A stretch of DNA of 64,000 nt from Amycolatopsis sp. DSM 110486 (GTDB taxonomy: Bacteria > Actinomycetota > Actinomycetes > Mycobacteriales > Pseudonocardiaceae), in assembly GCF_019468465.1 (NCBI RefSeq), contig NZ_CP080519.1, positions 6,937,001 to 7,001,000 of the forward strand, written 5' to 3'. The translations under genes were made by a program, and so were the position numbers. The notes below the pieces were generated by a model. The model was not told the DNA's origin and did no database searches. It was given only the letters and a program-made list of their open reading frames with translations. Within the stretch, counting starts at the first letter, position 1. The number at the start of each line of letters is the position of its first letter. Positions 29,301 through 46,500 of the stretch are shown here, in pieces.

Positions 29301-31822
29301 CGCGGATCGACCGGCTCGGCGCGCACCGGCCCGTTCCGGCCGGTGCCGACCTGGCCGTGCAGCTTCGGGTGAGCGCACCGGAATCGGACGGCCGCCGGGA
29401 GCTGACCGTGCACCACCGGCTCGCCGCCACTCCCGAGCAAGCCTGGGAGCACACGATCATTGCCACACTGCGGCCGGCGGCGGGCGAACCGTCGTTCGAC
29501 CTCTCGGCGTGGCCACCGGCCGGTGCGCTGGAGCTCGACGGGACCGGCGGCACCGCGGTCTGGGCCGCCGCTGCGGACCTCTATGCGGAAGTGCGCCTCG
29601 AGTCCGGCGCAGGCGAGGCGGACACGCTCGGTGTCCTGGCCCCGGATCTGCTCGCCGCGCTCGACACGCTGGTCCCGCAAGCCGACCGCGCGCGAGGCGG
29701 GCAGGGGCGGCGGATCCGCGCCTGGCACGGCGTCACGCTCGTCGCGACCGGCGCCGAAACCCTGCGCGTCCACCTCACGCCCAGCGATCCCGATGGGCTC
29801 ACCCTGCGGCTCGCGGACCCGGCAGGTCGGCCGGTCGCGGTGGCCGAACGCCTGGAGCTGGGTGATCCGGCACCCGTCCGGCCCACTGTGGCGGGGGCGG
29901 CGCTGCACCGGCTCGACTGGGTGCCGGCGGGCCCGGCCGCGGAGCTCGACGTCAGCTGGGCCGTACTCGGCGGGCACGACGGTGTGGACTTCGCCCGCGC
30001 GCTCGGATCGCAGCCGGGGCGACAGATCCGCAGCTGGCCCGACCTCGCCGCGTTGCGCGAGGACCTCGGCACCGGCCGAACCGACGCCGTCGCACCGGAC
30101 CTGCTCGTGGTGGTCGTCGAGCCACCGGTGCGCGGTCTCGCCGACGCCGCGCACCACAGCGCCGAAGAGGTGCTCGAGCTGGTTCGTGCGCTCGTCGCCG
30201 AGGAGCACCTGGCCGGCACGCGGTTCGTGACGCTGACCCGGGGCGCGACCGGCGCCGCGACGAGTGCCCGGCCCGCCGCGGCGGCCGGGTGGGGGCTGCT
30301 GCTCTCCGCCCAGGCCGAGTACCCGGACCGGTTCGTCCTCGTGGACCTCGACGACTGGGCGGGTGACGCCGAGCAGGTTCCGGCGGCGGTGGCCGTCGCA
30401 CTGGCCACCGGTGAGCAGCAGCTGGCGATCCGCGCAGGTGAGGTGCTCGTGCCGCGGCTCGCGGTCGAGGTGCCCGGCCCTGATACCGAACCCTGGCCTG
30501 CGGGGACGGTGCTCGTCACCGGCGCCACCGGCGCGATCGGCGAGGTGATCGCCCGGCACCTGGCCGCGGCGGGTGCCGAGCGGCTGCTGCTGCTCAGCCG
30601 CGGCGGGCCCGGTGCCCCGGGTGCCGACCGGCTCGTGGCCGACCTCGCGACGCACGGCACCGTGGCCGAAGTCGTCGCCTGCGACGTCGGCGACCGGGAC
30701 GCCCTCGCGGCGGTGCTCGACGACATCCCCGCCGAGTTCCCGCTCAGCGCGGTCGTGCACGTGGCCGGCGTGGTCGACGACGGCACCCTCACCGCGCTCA
30801 CCCCCGCGCGGTTGCACGCCGTGCTGCGGCCGAAGGTCGACGCGGCGGTGAACCTCCACGAGCTGACCGCGGGGCTCGACCTCGCCAGGTTCGTGCTCTT
30901 CTCCTCCGCGGTGGGCACGCTGGGTGCCGCCGGGCAGGCGAACTACGCGGCCGGGAACGCCTTCCTCGACGCCCTTGCCCGGCAGCGCCGCGCGGCCGGG
31001 TTGCCCGGGACGTCGCTCGCGTGGGGGCTGTGGGGCACCGGCGGCGGCATGAGCGGTGGGCTCGACGAGGTCGACCGGCGGCGGATGGCTCGCGCGGGTG
31101 TCGTCCCCCTGACCGAGGACGCCGGGCGCGGGCTCTTCGAGGCGGCCTGGGCGTCCGGCGAGGCGGTGCTGCTGCCGATGCACCTCGACCTGGGGGTGCT
31201 GCGCGGAAACGCGCGGTCCGGCACGCTGCCCGCCGCCTTGCGGGGCCTGGTGCCGGCCCCGTTGCGCCGGGCCGCGACCGCGGAGGTCGCCCAGTTGCCG
31301 TTCGCCGAACGCCTCGCGGGCCTCTCAGCGCAGCGCCGCGCCGAGGAACTGCTCGACGTGGTGCGCCGGCAGGTCGCCGCGGTGCTTTCCCTCGGCGACC
31401 CCGCCGGCGTGGACGAGCGCAAGCAGTTCCGCGACCTCGGCTTCGACTCGTTGACCGCGATCGAGCTGCGCAACGCCCTGACCGCCGCCACGGACCTGCC
31501 GCTTTCCGCAGCCGTCGTGTTCGACTACCCGACCCCCGCGGAGCTCGCCGCGCACCTCGAAGCCGGCTTGCGCAAGGCGGAACCGGGTGGCCCGCCGCCG
31601 GTGGTGGCGACCCAGCTGGACCAGCTCGAGGCCACCGTCGCCGGGCTCGCCGCGGACGACCGTGAGCGCTCGCGCATCGCGGAGCGGCTCAAGGCGCTGG
31701 TCCTCGCGTGCGAGCAGGCCGACCAGTCCACTTCGGACGTTTCCGTCGAAGCGCGGCTCGACACCGCGTCCGACGAAGAGATCTTCGATTTCATCCGCAC
31801 CGAGCTCGGGCGGGACCGATGA
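17375..31822 (+). CDS. PKS-B: modular type I PKS, three extension modules
   Basis: A 4,815-residue protein. It begins with a coiled-coil docking head (NTEQLVAYLKQVTGDLQEAR, nt 17378-17437), the class that receives chains from FID-ELG tails such as that of PKS-A. Three modules follow: KS-AT-KR(dead)-ACP, KS-AT-KR-ACP, KS-AT-DH(dead)-KR-ACP, then a tail ending EIFDFIRTELGRDR. ATG at 17375 is chosen for its AGGAG. Two reductive domains are clearly broken, so the protein gives keto, hydroxyl and hydroxyl in order. That matches the part of oligomycin that forms the spiroketal (OlmA2, three modules, from memory), except that M4 selects malonyl where oligomycin A carries a methyl. The stop at 31820 is 15 bp before the start of PKS-C. 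Confidence 0.97.
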   Translation: MANTEQLVAYLKQVTGDLQEARRRVAELEDAADGPIAVVGMGCRFPGGADSPERLWDLVDTGVDAISDFPADRGWQTAHLGDGVRKQGGFLYDAAEFDPAFFGISPHEALAMDPQQRLVLETAWEALENAGIDPETLRGTATGVFVGAANQHYGPADAEALQLVRGHVLTGGTTSVASGRLAYVLGLEGPAVTVDTACSSALVALHLAVRSLRAGESTFAFAAGAAVMADPGLFAEFAQQGGLAGDGRCKSFAANADGTGWSEGAGVLALCRLEDAQRLGHPVLAVIAGSAVNSDGASNGLTAPNGPSQQRVIRAALQDAGLGPGQIDVVEAHGTGTRLGDPVEAQALIATYGAARTAAEPLWLGSVKSNIGHSQAAAGMAGVIKMVQAMRHGTLPRTLHADEPTTQVDWTTGTVRLLTEARPWPRTGRPRRAAVSAFGISGTNAHVVLEQAPDSADTAAVPSVRLSGEGQALPIGGDEVAGSAAQVPAGTPVPLPPGYRLPFVFSARGEDALRGQARRLAALLDQRSGTELADLATSLVTTRARLTDRAVVVADGAEDLRSALASVAEGRPDPRVRRGRAGSPGGLAFLFTGQGSQRAGTGAELAELDPVFAAAFDEVCAAFGGELGEPLRPLAFGSPGAGPLDDTRYAQPVLFALEVALFRVLEHWGVHPDFLLGHSIGELSAAHVAGVLSLPDAARLVAARGRLMSALPVGGAMVAVEAAEARMLELLAAEGGGEPVSIAAVNGPESVVLSGAEDAVLRLAGLAAAQGLRTRRLRVSHAFHSPLMEPMLAEFRAVAETLAFRSPRIPIVSGVTGRPLADELCRADYWVTHAREAVRFHDGVRFLAEAGVSAFLELGPGGVLTAMARDCLGDSVALTEATLVRDQAEQASLLSAVAGLHVHGSEVDWSTVVGRAGGRRVALPTYAFQRRRYWLPAHQPDVSGTPAAGRGIRYREAWVPITRDDGHLAGTWVAVLPRDGRGLPAVTGVLDALGRRAERLVRVDGADGLGEALQAPAAGVLSLLALAPDTEPLGPTSAVLEALDSAGADIPLWIITASAVVATADDRAVEPGQASLTGVLRGRGGLVDLPPVAGRRDAELLVSLLADPRGEDEVAVRAAGLFGRRLLPAGAPSGADPFGRAGGTVLVTGDLGGFTPDVLGRLRADGPRRVLLALRPGAEVPAGLPEDVEVAPWPTGAPRPPALDTDPVHVVLHLENLSPDGSARPGPDEVAERTALAELAATWPGLDAFLVFSTVAGIWGGAGDPRHLAAHTRLAALVHRRRLAGQPACLVAWGPFAGSGERAGAAGLVPMEPARALGEINAAGDAVQVIADVDWPAFHPTFAALRPRPLVSLLDEVRALPAAPAPRPGPLTGLPAGELDGRLLTVVRTAAALVLGHPSADAVPPESRFQELGFDSLLAVRFRDALAEATGLAVPATVGYDHPTPLAVATFLGDLVRGADSADGADERPTPAVHSGDPIAVVAMACRYPGGVTAPEQLWDLVSDGRDAIGPFPADRGWDLRELRQAGDAEAGRALPLKGGFLAGAAEFDAAFFGISPREATAMDPQQRVLLEVCWESLERAGLDAGALRGSRTGVFVGVAGSDYQGVLDRATGADGHAMTGTASSVVSGRVSYTFGFEGPALTVDTACSSSLVAIHLAARALRAGECDLALAGGVTVMNTPGGFLEFARQGGLAPDGRCKSFAATADGTGWSEGAGVLVLQRLSDARRDGNRVLAVIAGSALNSDGASNGLTAPNGPAQQRVIRAALADAGLRPSDVDAVEAHGTGTVLGDPIEAQALLATYGRARADEQPLWLGSLKSNIGHTMAAAGVGGVIKMILAMRHGHLPATLHVDQPTGKVDWTAGAVRLLTETRSWPETGRPRRAGVSSFGMSGTNAHLVLAQPDPEPAADPVSDTATPDAPETVLPWVLSARSPEALAGLAGRLTEEVAGGALADVPPALLGRALLDSRTRLEHRAVVLGRDRAQLLDRLARLAVEPEPAGVVRGVALPPVRGHVWVFPGQGGQWAGMAAALLESSPVFAVRWAECERALAPYLERSLTELAAADEGYLAGGRVDVVQPALFAMMVSLAEVWQSFGVEPAAVVGHSQGEIAAACVAGVLSLEDAAKVVALRAKALTALAGAGGMISLAAPVDVVAELVGAWSGRASVAAVNGPAAVVVSGEPAALAEILAEAGERGIRNRRIDVDYASHSAQVEVIRDEVESVLAGIRPRQGTVPFFSTVTGEWLDGTTADAAYWYRNLRAQVRFHEAVETLMAEGFRSFVEVSPHPVLGVAITEAADLAELETAVAGTLRRDDGGLERMLTSVAEVFVAGAPADFSPVLPAAARPLPELPTYPFQRRRFWPEGAPATATGDPEDARFWELVDGLDAEKMAGTLGLADTAPLSEVLPALSSWRRGRRDQAALDSWRYAETWQPLPPAAVRGGRWLVVVPDRLAADPAVTVVLRAVPDHVLVPVGAEDVRTGGEGPGGEEHGGEEHGGEGNTAAGALTERLRTALADPAITGILSLTALDTGAHPADDVVPAGLALTLALVQALVDLGAGVPLWCCTDGAVGVPGDGGPRRPEQAAAWALGRVAALEHPKLWGGLIDLPRHLDQPVIDGLAAALCREDGEDQLALREDGLYGRRLTHGDGGRVTGGGWRPSGTVLVTGGTGALGLRVARALAAGGAGHLVLISRSGDAAPGVADLVAELAGAHGVGVTVAACDTADRTEVAAVLDRVQRDSGPVTAVVHAAGAGVLGPLAEASFADLRTVLGAKVAGIENVEAALETARLEAVVYFSSITAVWGAGDHGAYAAANAVLDARAQRRTADGVPTLSVAWGPWAGGGMVADEIHDTLRRRGLPVLDPDLAVAGLLRLLAEGSGAAILAEVDWARFVPVFTSGRASRLLDALPEAQPEPEVAETGPVAGNTTLRRLSELDESQRVRALRELVREHTAAVLGHPDAAAVEPRRAFSDAGLDSLTAVELRDRLTKATEVRLPTTVVFDHPTPVALAAFLDRLAFGARTTAAAPGPARIVAKPETADPIAIVAMSCRFPGGIDSPEQLWQAVSGEADLITPFPADRGWPLGSLFDPDPDAPGTSYVDHAGFLRDATMFDPEFFGISPREAVAMDPQQRVLLETAWEVLERAGIDPKSLRGSRTGVYVGTTDQAYGGRLTAPGAGMEGYLATGGSTSVASGRISYLFGFEGPAVSIDTACSASLVALHLAAGSLRSGESDLALAGGVMVMSDPTSFVAFSRQRALAADGRCKSFAAAADGFTLAEGAGLLLLERLSDARRHGHEVLGLVRGSAINSDGASNGLTAPNGPSQERVILGALADAGLEPSEVDAVEAHGTGTRLGDPIEAQALLATYGRAHSAEAPLWVGSVKSNIGHTQHAAGAAGIIKMVMAMRHATLPRTLHVDAPSPHVDWSAGAVELLTEARPWPETGRPRRFGVSSFGISGTNAHVVLEQAPAAEPEPAPDPVAEPGPLPVVVSARSRAALAEQAARFSALVTADPALPPADLAFSSLTSRAVLDHSAVLVAEDRDELLAGLARLATPDGSDVIRERSAEGELAVVFAGQGAQRTGMGSVLYQRFPVFARALDEVCAQLDRHLRRPLRNVMFAKAGTEDAALLDRTEYAQCALFAFEVALFRLLEQWGVRPDALLGHSIGELTAAHLAGVWTLEDAARVVAARGRLMQELPAGGAMIAVAAAEPVVRECLAGLAGQATIAAVNGPEAVVVSGAEDAVLAVAATLAERGARTRRLAVSHAFHSPLMEPMLAEFAGILTGVEAADPAVVVISDVTGEPVKAGQLADPAYWVDQVRREVRFADGVRTLVSRGVTTFLEAGPGAELTAAVLSVVEEPVGALACLRRDGDEVRALFTTLGRLHARGVAVDVPAVFEGTGARRVELPTYAFQRRRFWLQRDHATTDPASAGLAATGHPVFTTRADLPGGARLYHGRVTGAGEADLTAAALWVAADLGCARIDRLGAHRPVPAGADLAVQLRVSAPESDGRRELTVHHRLAATPEQAWEHTIIATLRPAAGEPSFDLSAWPPAGALELDGTGGTAVWAAAADLYAEVRLESGAGEADTLGVLAPDLLAALDTLVPQADRARGGQGRRIRAWHGVTLVATGAETLRVHLTPSDPDGLTLRLADPAGRPVAVAERLELGDPAPVRPTVAGAALHRLDWVPAGPAAELDVSWAVLGGHDGVDFARALGSQPGRQIRSWPDLAALREDLGTGRTDAVAPDLLVVVVEPPVRGLADAAHHSAEEVLELVRALVAEEHLAGTRFVTLTRGATGAATSARPAAAAGWGLLLSAQAEYPDRFVLVDLDDWAGDAEQVPAAVAVALATGEQQLAIRAGEVLVPRLAVEVPGPDTEPWPAGTVLVTGATGAIGEVIARHLAAAGAERLLLLSRGGPGAPGADRLVADLATHGTVAEVVACDVGDRDALAAVLDDIPAEFPLSAVVHVAGVVDDGTLTALTPARLHAVLRPKVDAAVNLHELTAGLDLARFVLFSSAVGTLGAAGQANYAAGNAFLDALARQRRAAGLPGTSLAWGLWGTGGGMSGGLDEVDRRRMARAGVVPLTEDAGRGLFEAAWASGEAVLLPMHLDLGVLRGNARSGTLPAALRGLVPAPLRRAATAEVAQLPFAERLAGLSAQRRAEELLDVVRRQVAAVLSLGDPAGVDERKQFRDLGFDSLTAIELRNALTAATDLPLSAAVVFDYPTPAELAAHLEAGLRKAEPGGPPPVVATQLDQLEATVAGLAADDRERSRIAERLKALVLACEQADQSTSDVSVEARLDTASDEEIFDFIRTELGRDR
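17475..21802 (+). other. Module 4: KS-AT(malonyl)-KR(inactive)-ACP
   Basis: KS Cys codon 17966 in TACSSA (Ala instead of the usual third Ser), EAHGTGT and KSNIGHSQAAAG. AT has GHSIG near 19402 and HAFH near 19714: malonyl. The KR-sized region that follows is degenerate (separate entry). ACP LGFDSL, Ser codon 21620, intact. Predicted outcome: malonate extension with the beta-ketone kept. This is the only visible extension module predicted to leave a keto group. Confidence 0.9.
20220..21450 (+). other. Degenerate, non-functional KR domain of module 4
   Basis: The structural subdomain (RYREAWVPI onward) and outline of a KR are present, but the catalytic part has decayed. The nucleotide-binding loop reads TGDLGGFTPDVLG (near 20815) instead of TGGTGALGxxVA. 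The Rossmann region is shortened. The Ser motif reads VFSTVAG. The expected YAAxN reads LAAHT (near 21176), so the catalytic Tyr and Asn are both gone. The frame is open with no frameshift, so it looks like drift under selection to keep the domain as a scaffold. Confidence 0.92.
21803..26485 (+). other. Module 5: KS-AT(methylmalonyl)-KR(A2-like)-ACP
   Basis: KS Cys codon 22316; KSNIGHTMAAAGVGG. AT GHSQG 23681-23695 and YASH 23987-23998: methylmalonyl. KR has TGGTGALG near 25370, no LDD, Trp codon 25775, His codon 25790 and Tyr codon 25799 within VWGAGDHGAYAAAN. Trp plus that His is the published A2 fingerprint, associated with an epimerised alpha-methyl and an L-hydroxyl. ACP AGLDSL, Ser codon 26297. 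By position, its hydroxyl corresponds to the lactone oxygen of oligomycin. Confidence 0.9.
24812..24871 (+). repeat. In-frame 15-bp tandem repeat, four units
   Basis: Four consecutive 15-nt units, two of them exactly GGCGGTGAAGAACAC, encode GGEGP-GGEEH-GGEEH-GGEGN. The repeat lies in the loop of the KR structural subdomain of module 5, and I see nothing comparable at that place in the other modules. It looks like slippage expansion in a tolerant surface loop. Confidence 0.9.
26486..31594 (+). other. Module 6: KS-AT(malonyl)-DH(inactive)-KR(B-type)-ACP
   Basis: KS Cys codon 27002 in TACSAS. It also has DGFTLAEG where the other KSs have DGTGW-EG. AT GHSIG 28349-28363 and HAFH 28655-28666: malonyl. 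A DH-sized segment is decayed (separate entry). KR has TGATGAIG near 30520, VDD near 30773 (B-type) and Tyr codon 30944 in ANYAAGN. ACP LGFDSL, Ser codon 31448. Predicted outcome: beta-hydroxyl, because the DH cannot act. Confidence 0.9.
29130..29880 (+). other. Vestigial DH domain of module 6
   Basis: The start (GLAATGHPVF) and end (GRPVAVAERLELGD) align with normal DH edges, but HxxxGxxxxP is absent. The sequence jumps from YHGRVTGAGEADL to AAALWVAADLG with the histidine segment deleted. YGPxFRGL is missing, and the second catalytic motif reads PDLLAALDTL instead of PALLDAAL. Both catalytic residues are lost, so no dehydration is expected. Confidence 0.9.
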
Positions 31823-31823
31823 C

Positions 31824-31829
31824 GAGGAG
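31824..31829 (+). promoter_or_regulatory. Ribosome binding site of PKS-C (GAGGAG), decides the start
   Basis: GAGGAG lies 2-7 nt after the PKS-B stop and 8 nt before the ATG at 31838. An in-frame GTG at 31829 overlaps this site and is therefore rejected as start. Confidence 0.8.
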
Positions 31830-31837
31830 TGCTTTCG

Positions 31838-43408
<11,571 letters not shown>

Positions 43409-43437
43409 GGGCAACAGTGGGAACAGCGGCGAACAGT

Positions 43438-43442
43438 GGGAG
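43438..43442 (+). promoter_or_regulatory. Ribosome binding site of PKS-D (GGGAG), decides the start
   Basis: GGGAG lies 7 nt before the ATG at 43450. The longer in-frame alternative at 43405 overlaps the PKS-C stop as ATGA but has no good Shine-Dalgarno and would add a 15-residue tail unlike known docking heads. Confidence 0.65.
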
Positions 43443-43449
43443 CCCCGTG

Positions 43450-43551
43450 ATGAGTACTTCCGCCACCGAGGTCGTCGACGCCCTGCGTGCGTCGCTGGTG
43501 GAGAACGAGCGCCTGCGCCGGCAGAACCAGCGCCTGGCCTCCGCCGCGGCC
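43450..43551 (+). other. PKS-D N-terminal docking head of a different class (PikAIV-like)
   Basis: ALRASLVENERLRRQN replaces the LRxYLKxVTTDLxxTRxRL pattern seen in PKS-B, C and E. Family knowledge places this head with tails of the SLVRMAL type rather than the FID-ELG type. The tail of the - strand PKS-F (DDSELVRLALASLGKD) is of the matching kind; the tail of PKS-C is not. Confidence 0.75.
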
Positions 43552-46500
43552 GAACCCGTCGCGATCGTCGGGATCGCGTGCCGGTTCCCGGGCGGGGTGC
43601 ACGGGCCGGAGGAGCTCTGGCGGCTCGTCGCGGACGGCCGGGACGCCATGACGGCGTTCCCGGCGGACCGCGGGTGGGACGGTTTCGACGTGCCGACGGC
43701 CCGCGAGGCCGCCTTCCTCACCGAGGCGGGGGAGTTCGACGCGCCGTTCTTCGGGATCTCGCCCCGCGAAGCGCTGACGATGGACCCGCAGCAGCGGCTT
43801 CTGCTGGAGGCGGCCTGGGAGGCGGTGGAACACGCCGGTGTCGACCCGGTTTCCCTGCGGGGCAGCCGGGCCGGGGTGTTCGTCGGTGGTGCGTCGCAGG
43901 AGTACGGCGCCTTGCTCGCGGAGTCCGGCCAGGCGCCGGGTTACGCGCTCACCGGGGTGCCGGGAAGCGTGATGTCCGGCCGGATCGCCTACTGCCTCGG
44001 GCTGGAAGGTCCCGCGGTCACGGTCGACACCGCGTGCTCTTCTTCGCTGGTGGCTCTGCACCTGGCGACCCGGTCGCTGCGGTCGGGGGAGTGCGACCTC
44101 GCGCTCGCCGGCGGGGTGCTGGTGATGTCCACTCCGGCCATCTTCGCCGAGTTCGCGGGCCAGGGTGGCTCGGCGGGCAATGGGCGGTGCAAGCCGTTCG
44201 CCGACGCGGCCGACGGTACGGGCTGGGGTGAGGGGGTCGGGCTGCTCGCGGTGATGCGGCTGTCGGACGCGCGCCGGCGGGGGCTTCGCGTGCTCGCGAC
44301 GGTTCGCGGCACGGCCGTGAACTCCGACGGCGCCTCCAACGGCCTGACCGCGCCGAGCGGCCCGTCGCAGCAGCGGGTGATCCGGGCGGCGCTCGCCGAT
44401 GCGGGCCTGTCACTGTCCGATGTGGACGCCGTCGAGGCGCACGGGACCGGCACGCGGCTCGGTGACCCGATCGAGGCCCACGCATTGCTCGCGACGTACG
44501 GCCAGGACCGCTCCGGCGACCGGCCGCTGTGGATCGGTTCGATCAAGTCGAACATCGGGCACACGCAGTACGCCGCCGGGGTGGCCGGGGTGATCAAGAT
44601 GGTGATGGCGCTGCGGCACCGAGTGCTGCCGCGGACGCTGCACGTGGACCGGCCCACCTCGCAGGTCGACTGGACGGCCGGCGCGGTGGAGCTGCTGGGG
44701 GAGAACCGGCCGTGGCCGGATCCGGGCCGGGTCCGCCGGGCGGGGGTGTCCTCGTTCGGCATCAGCGGCACCAACGCCCACGTCGTCCTCGAGCAGGCCG
44801 AACCCTTCGAACCCACGGAACCCTCGGCAGCCGAGCCGGCCCAGATCCCGCTGCCGCCGGTGCTGGTGTCGGCCAGGGGGAGTGACGCGCTGGGCGAGCA
44901 GGCCGCGCAGCTGGCCACCTGGCTGAGCCGCACCCCCGACGCCGATCCCGGTGACGTCGCGCGGGCGATGGCGGCCGGCCGGGCGAGCCTCGAGGAGCGG
45001 GCCGCCGTCGTCGCGGGGGATCGGGCCGGCGTGCTCGCCGGGCTCCGCGCCCTGGCCGGCGGCGAGGTCGTGCCCGGCGTCGTGCGCGACCGGGTGCGGG
45101 AGGGCCGGCTCGCATTTTCCTTTGCGGGACAGGGAGCCCAGCGCCCGGGGATGGCCCGGTCGCTGTACGAGGCGTTCCCGGTGTTCGCGGCCGCGTTCGA
45201 CGAGATCTGCGCGGCGTTCGCGCCGGGGCTCGACCGGCCGCTCGCCGACGTCGTTTTCGCCGTCGAGGGCACGGACGCCGCGGCGGCGCTCGGCACCACC
45301 ACCTACACCCAGCCGGCGTTGTTCGCGGTCGAGGTCGCGCTGTACCGGCTGCTCGAGAGCTGGGGTGTGCGGCCGGACGTGGTGCTCGGCCATTCGATCG
45401 GCGAGCTGGCCGCGGCGCACGTGGCGGGGCTGTGGACGCTCGCCGACGCCTGTGCCGTGGTGCTGGCCCGCGCCCGGCTGATGGGGGAGCTTCCGGCCGG
45501 CGGGGCGATGGTGGCCGTCGGGCTGCCCGAGGAGCAGGTGCGGGCCGTGCTCGCCGAGCACGGGGACCAGGTCGGCGTGGCGGCGGTGAACGGGCCCGCC
45601 TCCGTGGTCGTGTCCGGCGTCGAGCCGGCGGTGCTGGAGGTGGCCGCGCAGTTCGCCGCGCAGGGTGCTCGCACCCGGCGGCTCGCGGTGAGCCACGCGT
45701 TCCACTCGCCGCTGATGGCACCGATGCTCGACGCCTTCCGCGCCGTCCTCGAGCGGGTCACCTTCGGTGTCCCGCAGCTGCCCGCGGTCTCGGGTCTCAC
45801 CGGTGCGCTCGTCACCGCGGAGCAGTGGCGCGATCCGGGCTACTGGGTCCGGCACGTGCGCGAGACCGTGCGGTTCGCCGACGGCGTGGGCACGCTCGTG
45901 GACCGCGGGGTCGCCACGATCCTGGAACTGGGACCCGGCAGCGCCGGTACCGCGATGGCCGAGGAATGCCTGGCGTTTCGGGAAACCGAGCCCGACGCTG
46001 TGGTGTGCGCGGCCGGGATGCGCGGGGATCGCGGTGAGGTCGACGCCCTCTACGCCGCCGTCACGCGCGCCTACGTCCGAGGCGCGGCCCTGGACCGGGA
46101 AGCCTTCACCGGCGGGCGGCCGCGCTCGGCCGTCGAGCTCCCGACATACGCGTTCCGGCACCGCCGCTACTGGCTCGACGGCGAACCCGGCTCGCGAACC
46201 CCGAACCCGCCCGCCGATGCCGAATTCTGGGCCGCGGTCGAGCAGGCCGAGCCGGTGCGGTTCGCGGACCTGCTGGGCTCCGACGCGGCGGTGTGGGAAC
46301 CGGTGCTGCCCGCGCTCGCGCGGTGGCACCGTGACCGCGACCGGCACGCGCTGCTCGGGTCCTGGCGGTATCGCACGGACTGGTCGCCCGTGCCGGTGGC
46401 CTCCGCCCGGGCGCTCGGTGACTGGCTGGTGATGCTGCCCGAGGGCGAGGACGAGTTCGCGGCCCGCGTGACTGGAGCGCTTCGGGAGCACGGCGCGACG

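Noticed and set aside
31829..31837. GTG at 31829 as start of PKS-C
   Set aside because: It overlaps the GAGGAG ribosome binding site; ATG 31838 is correctly spaced and gives a normal docking head.
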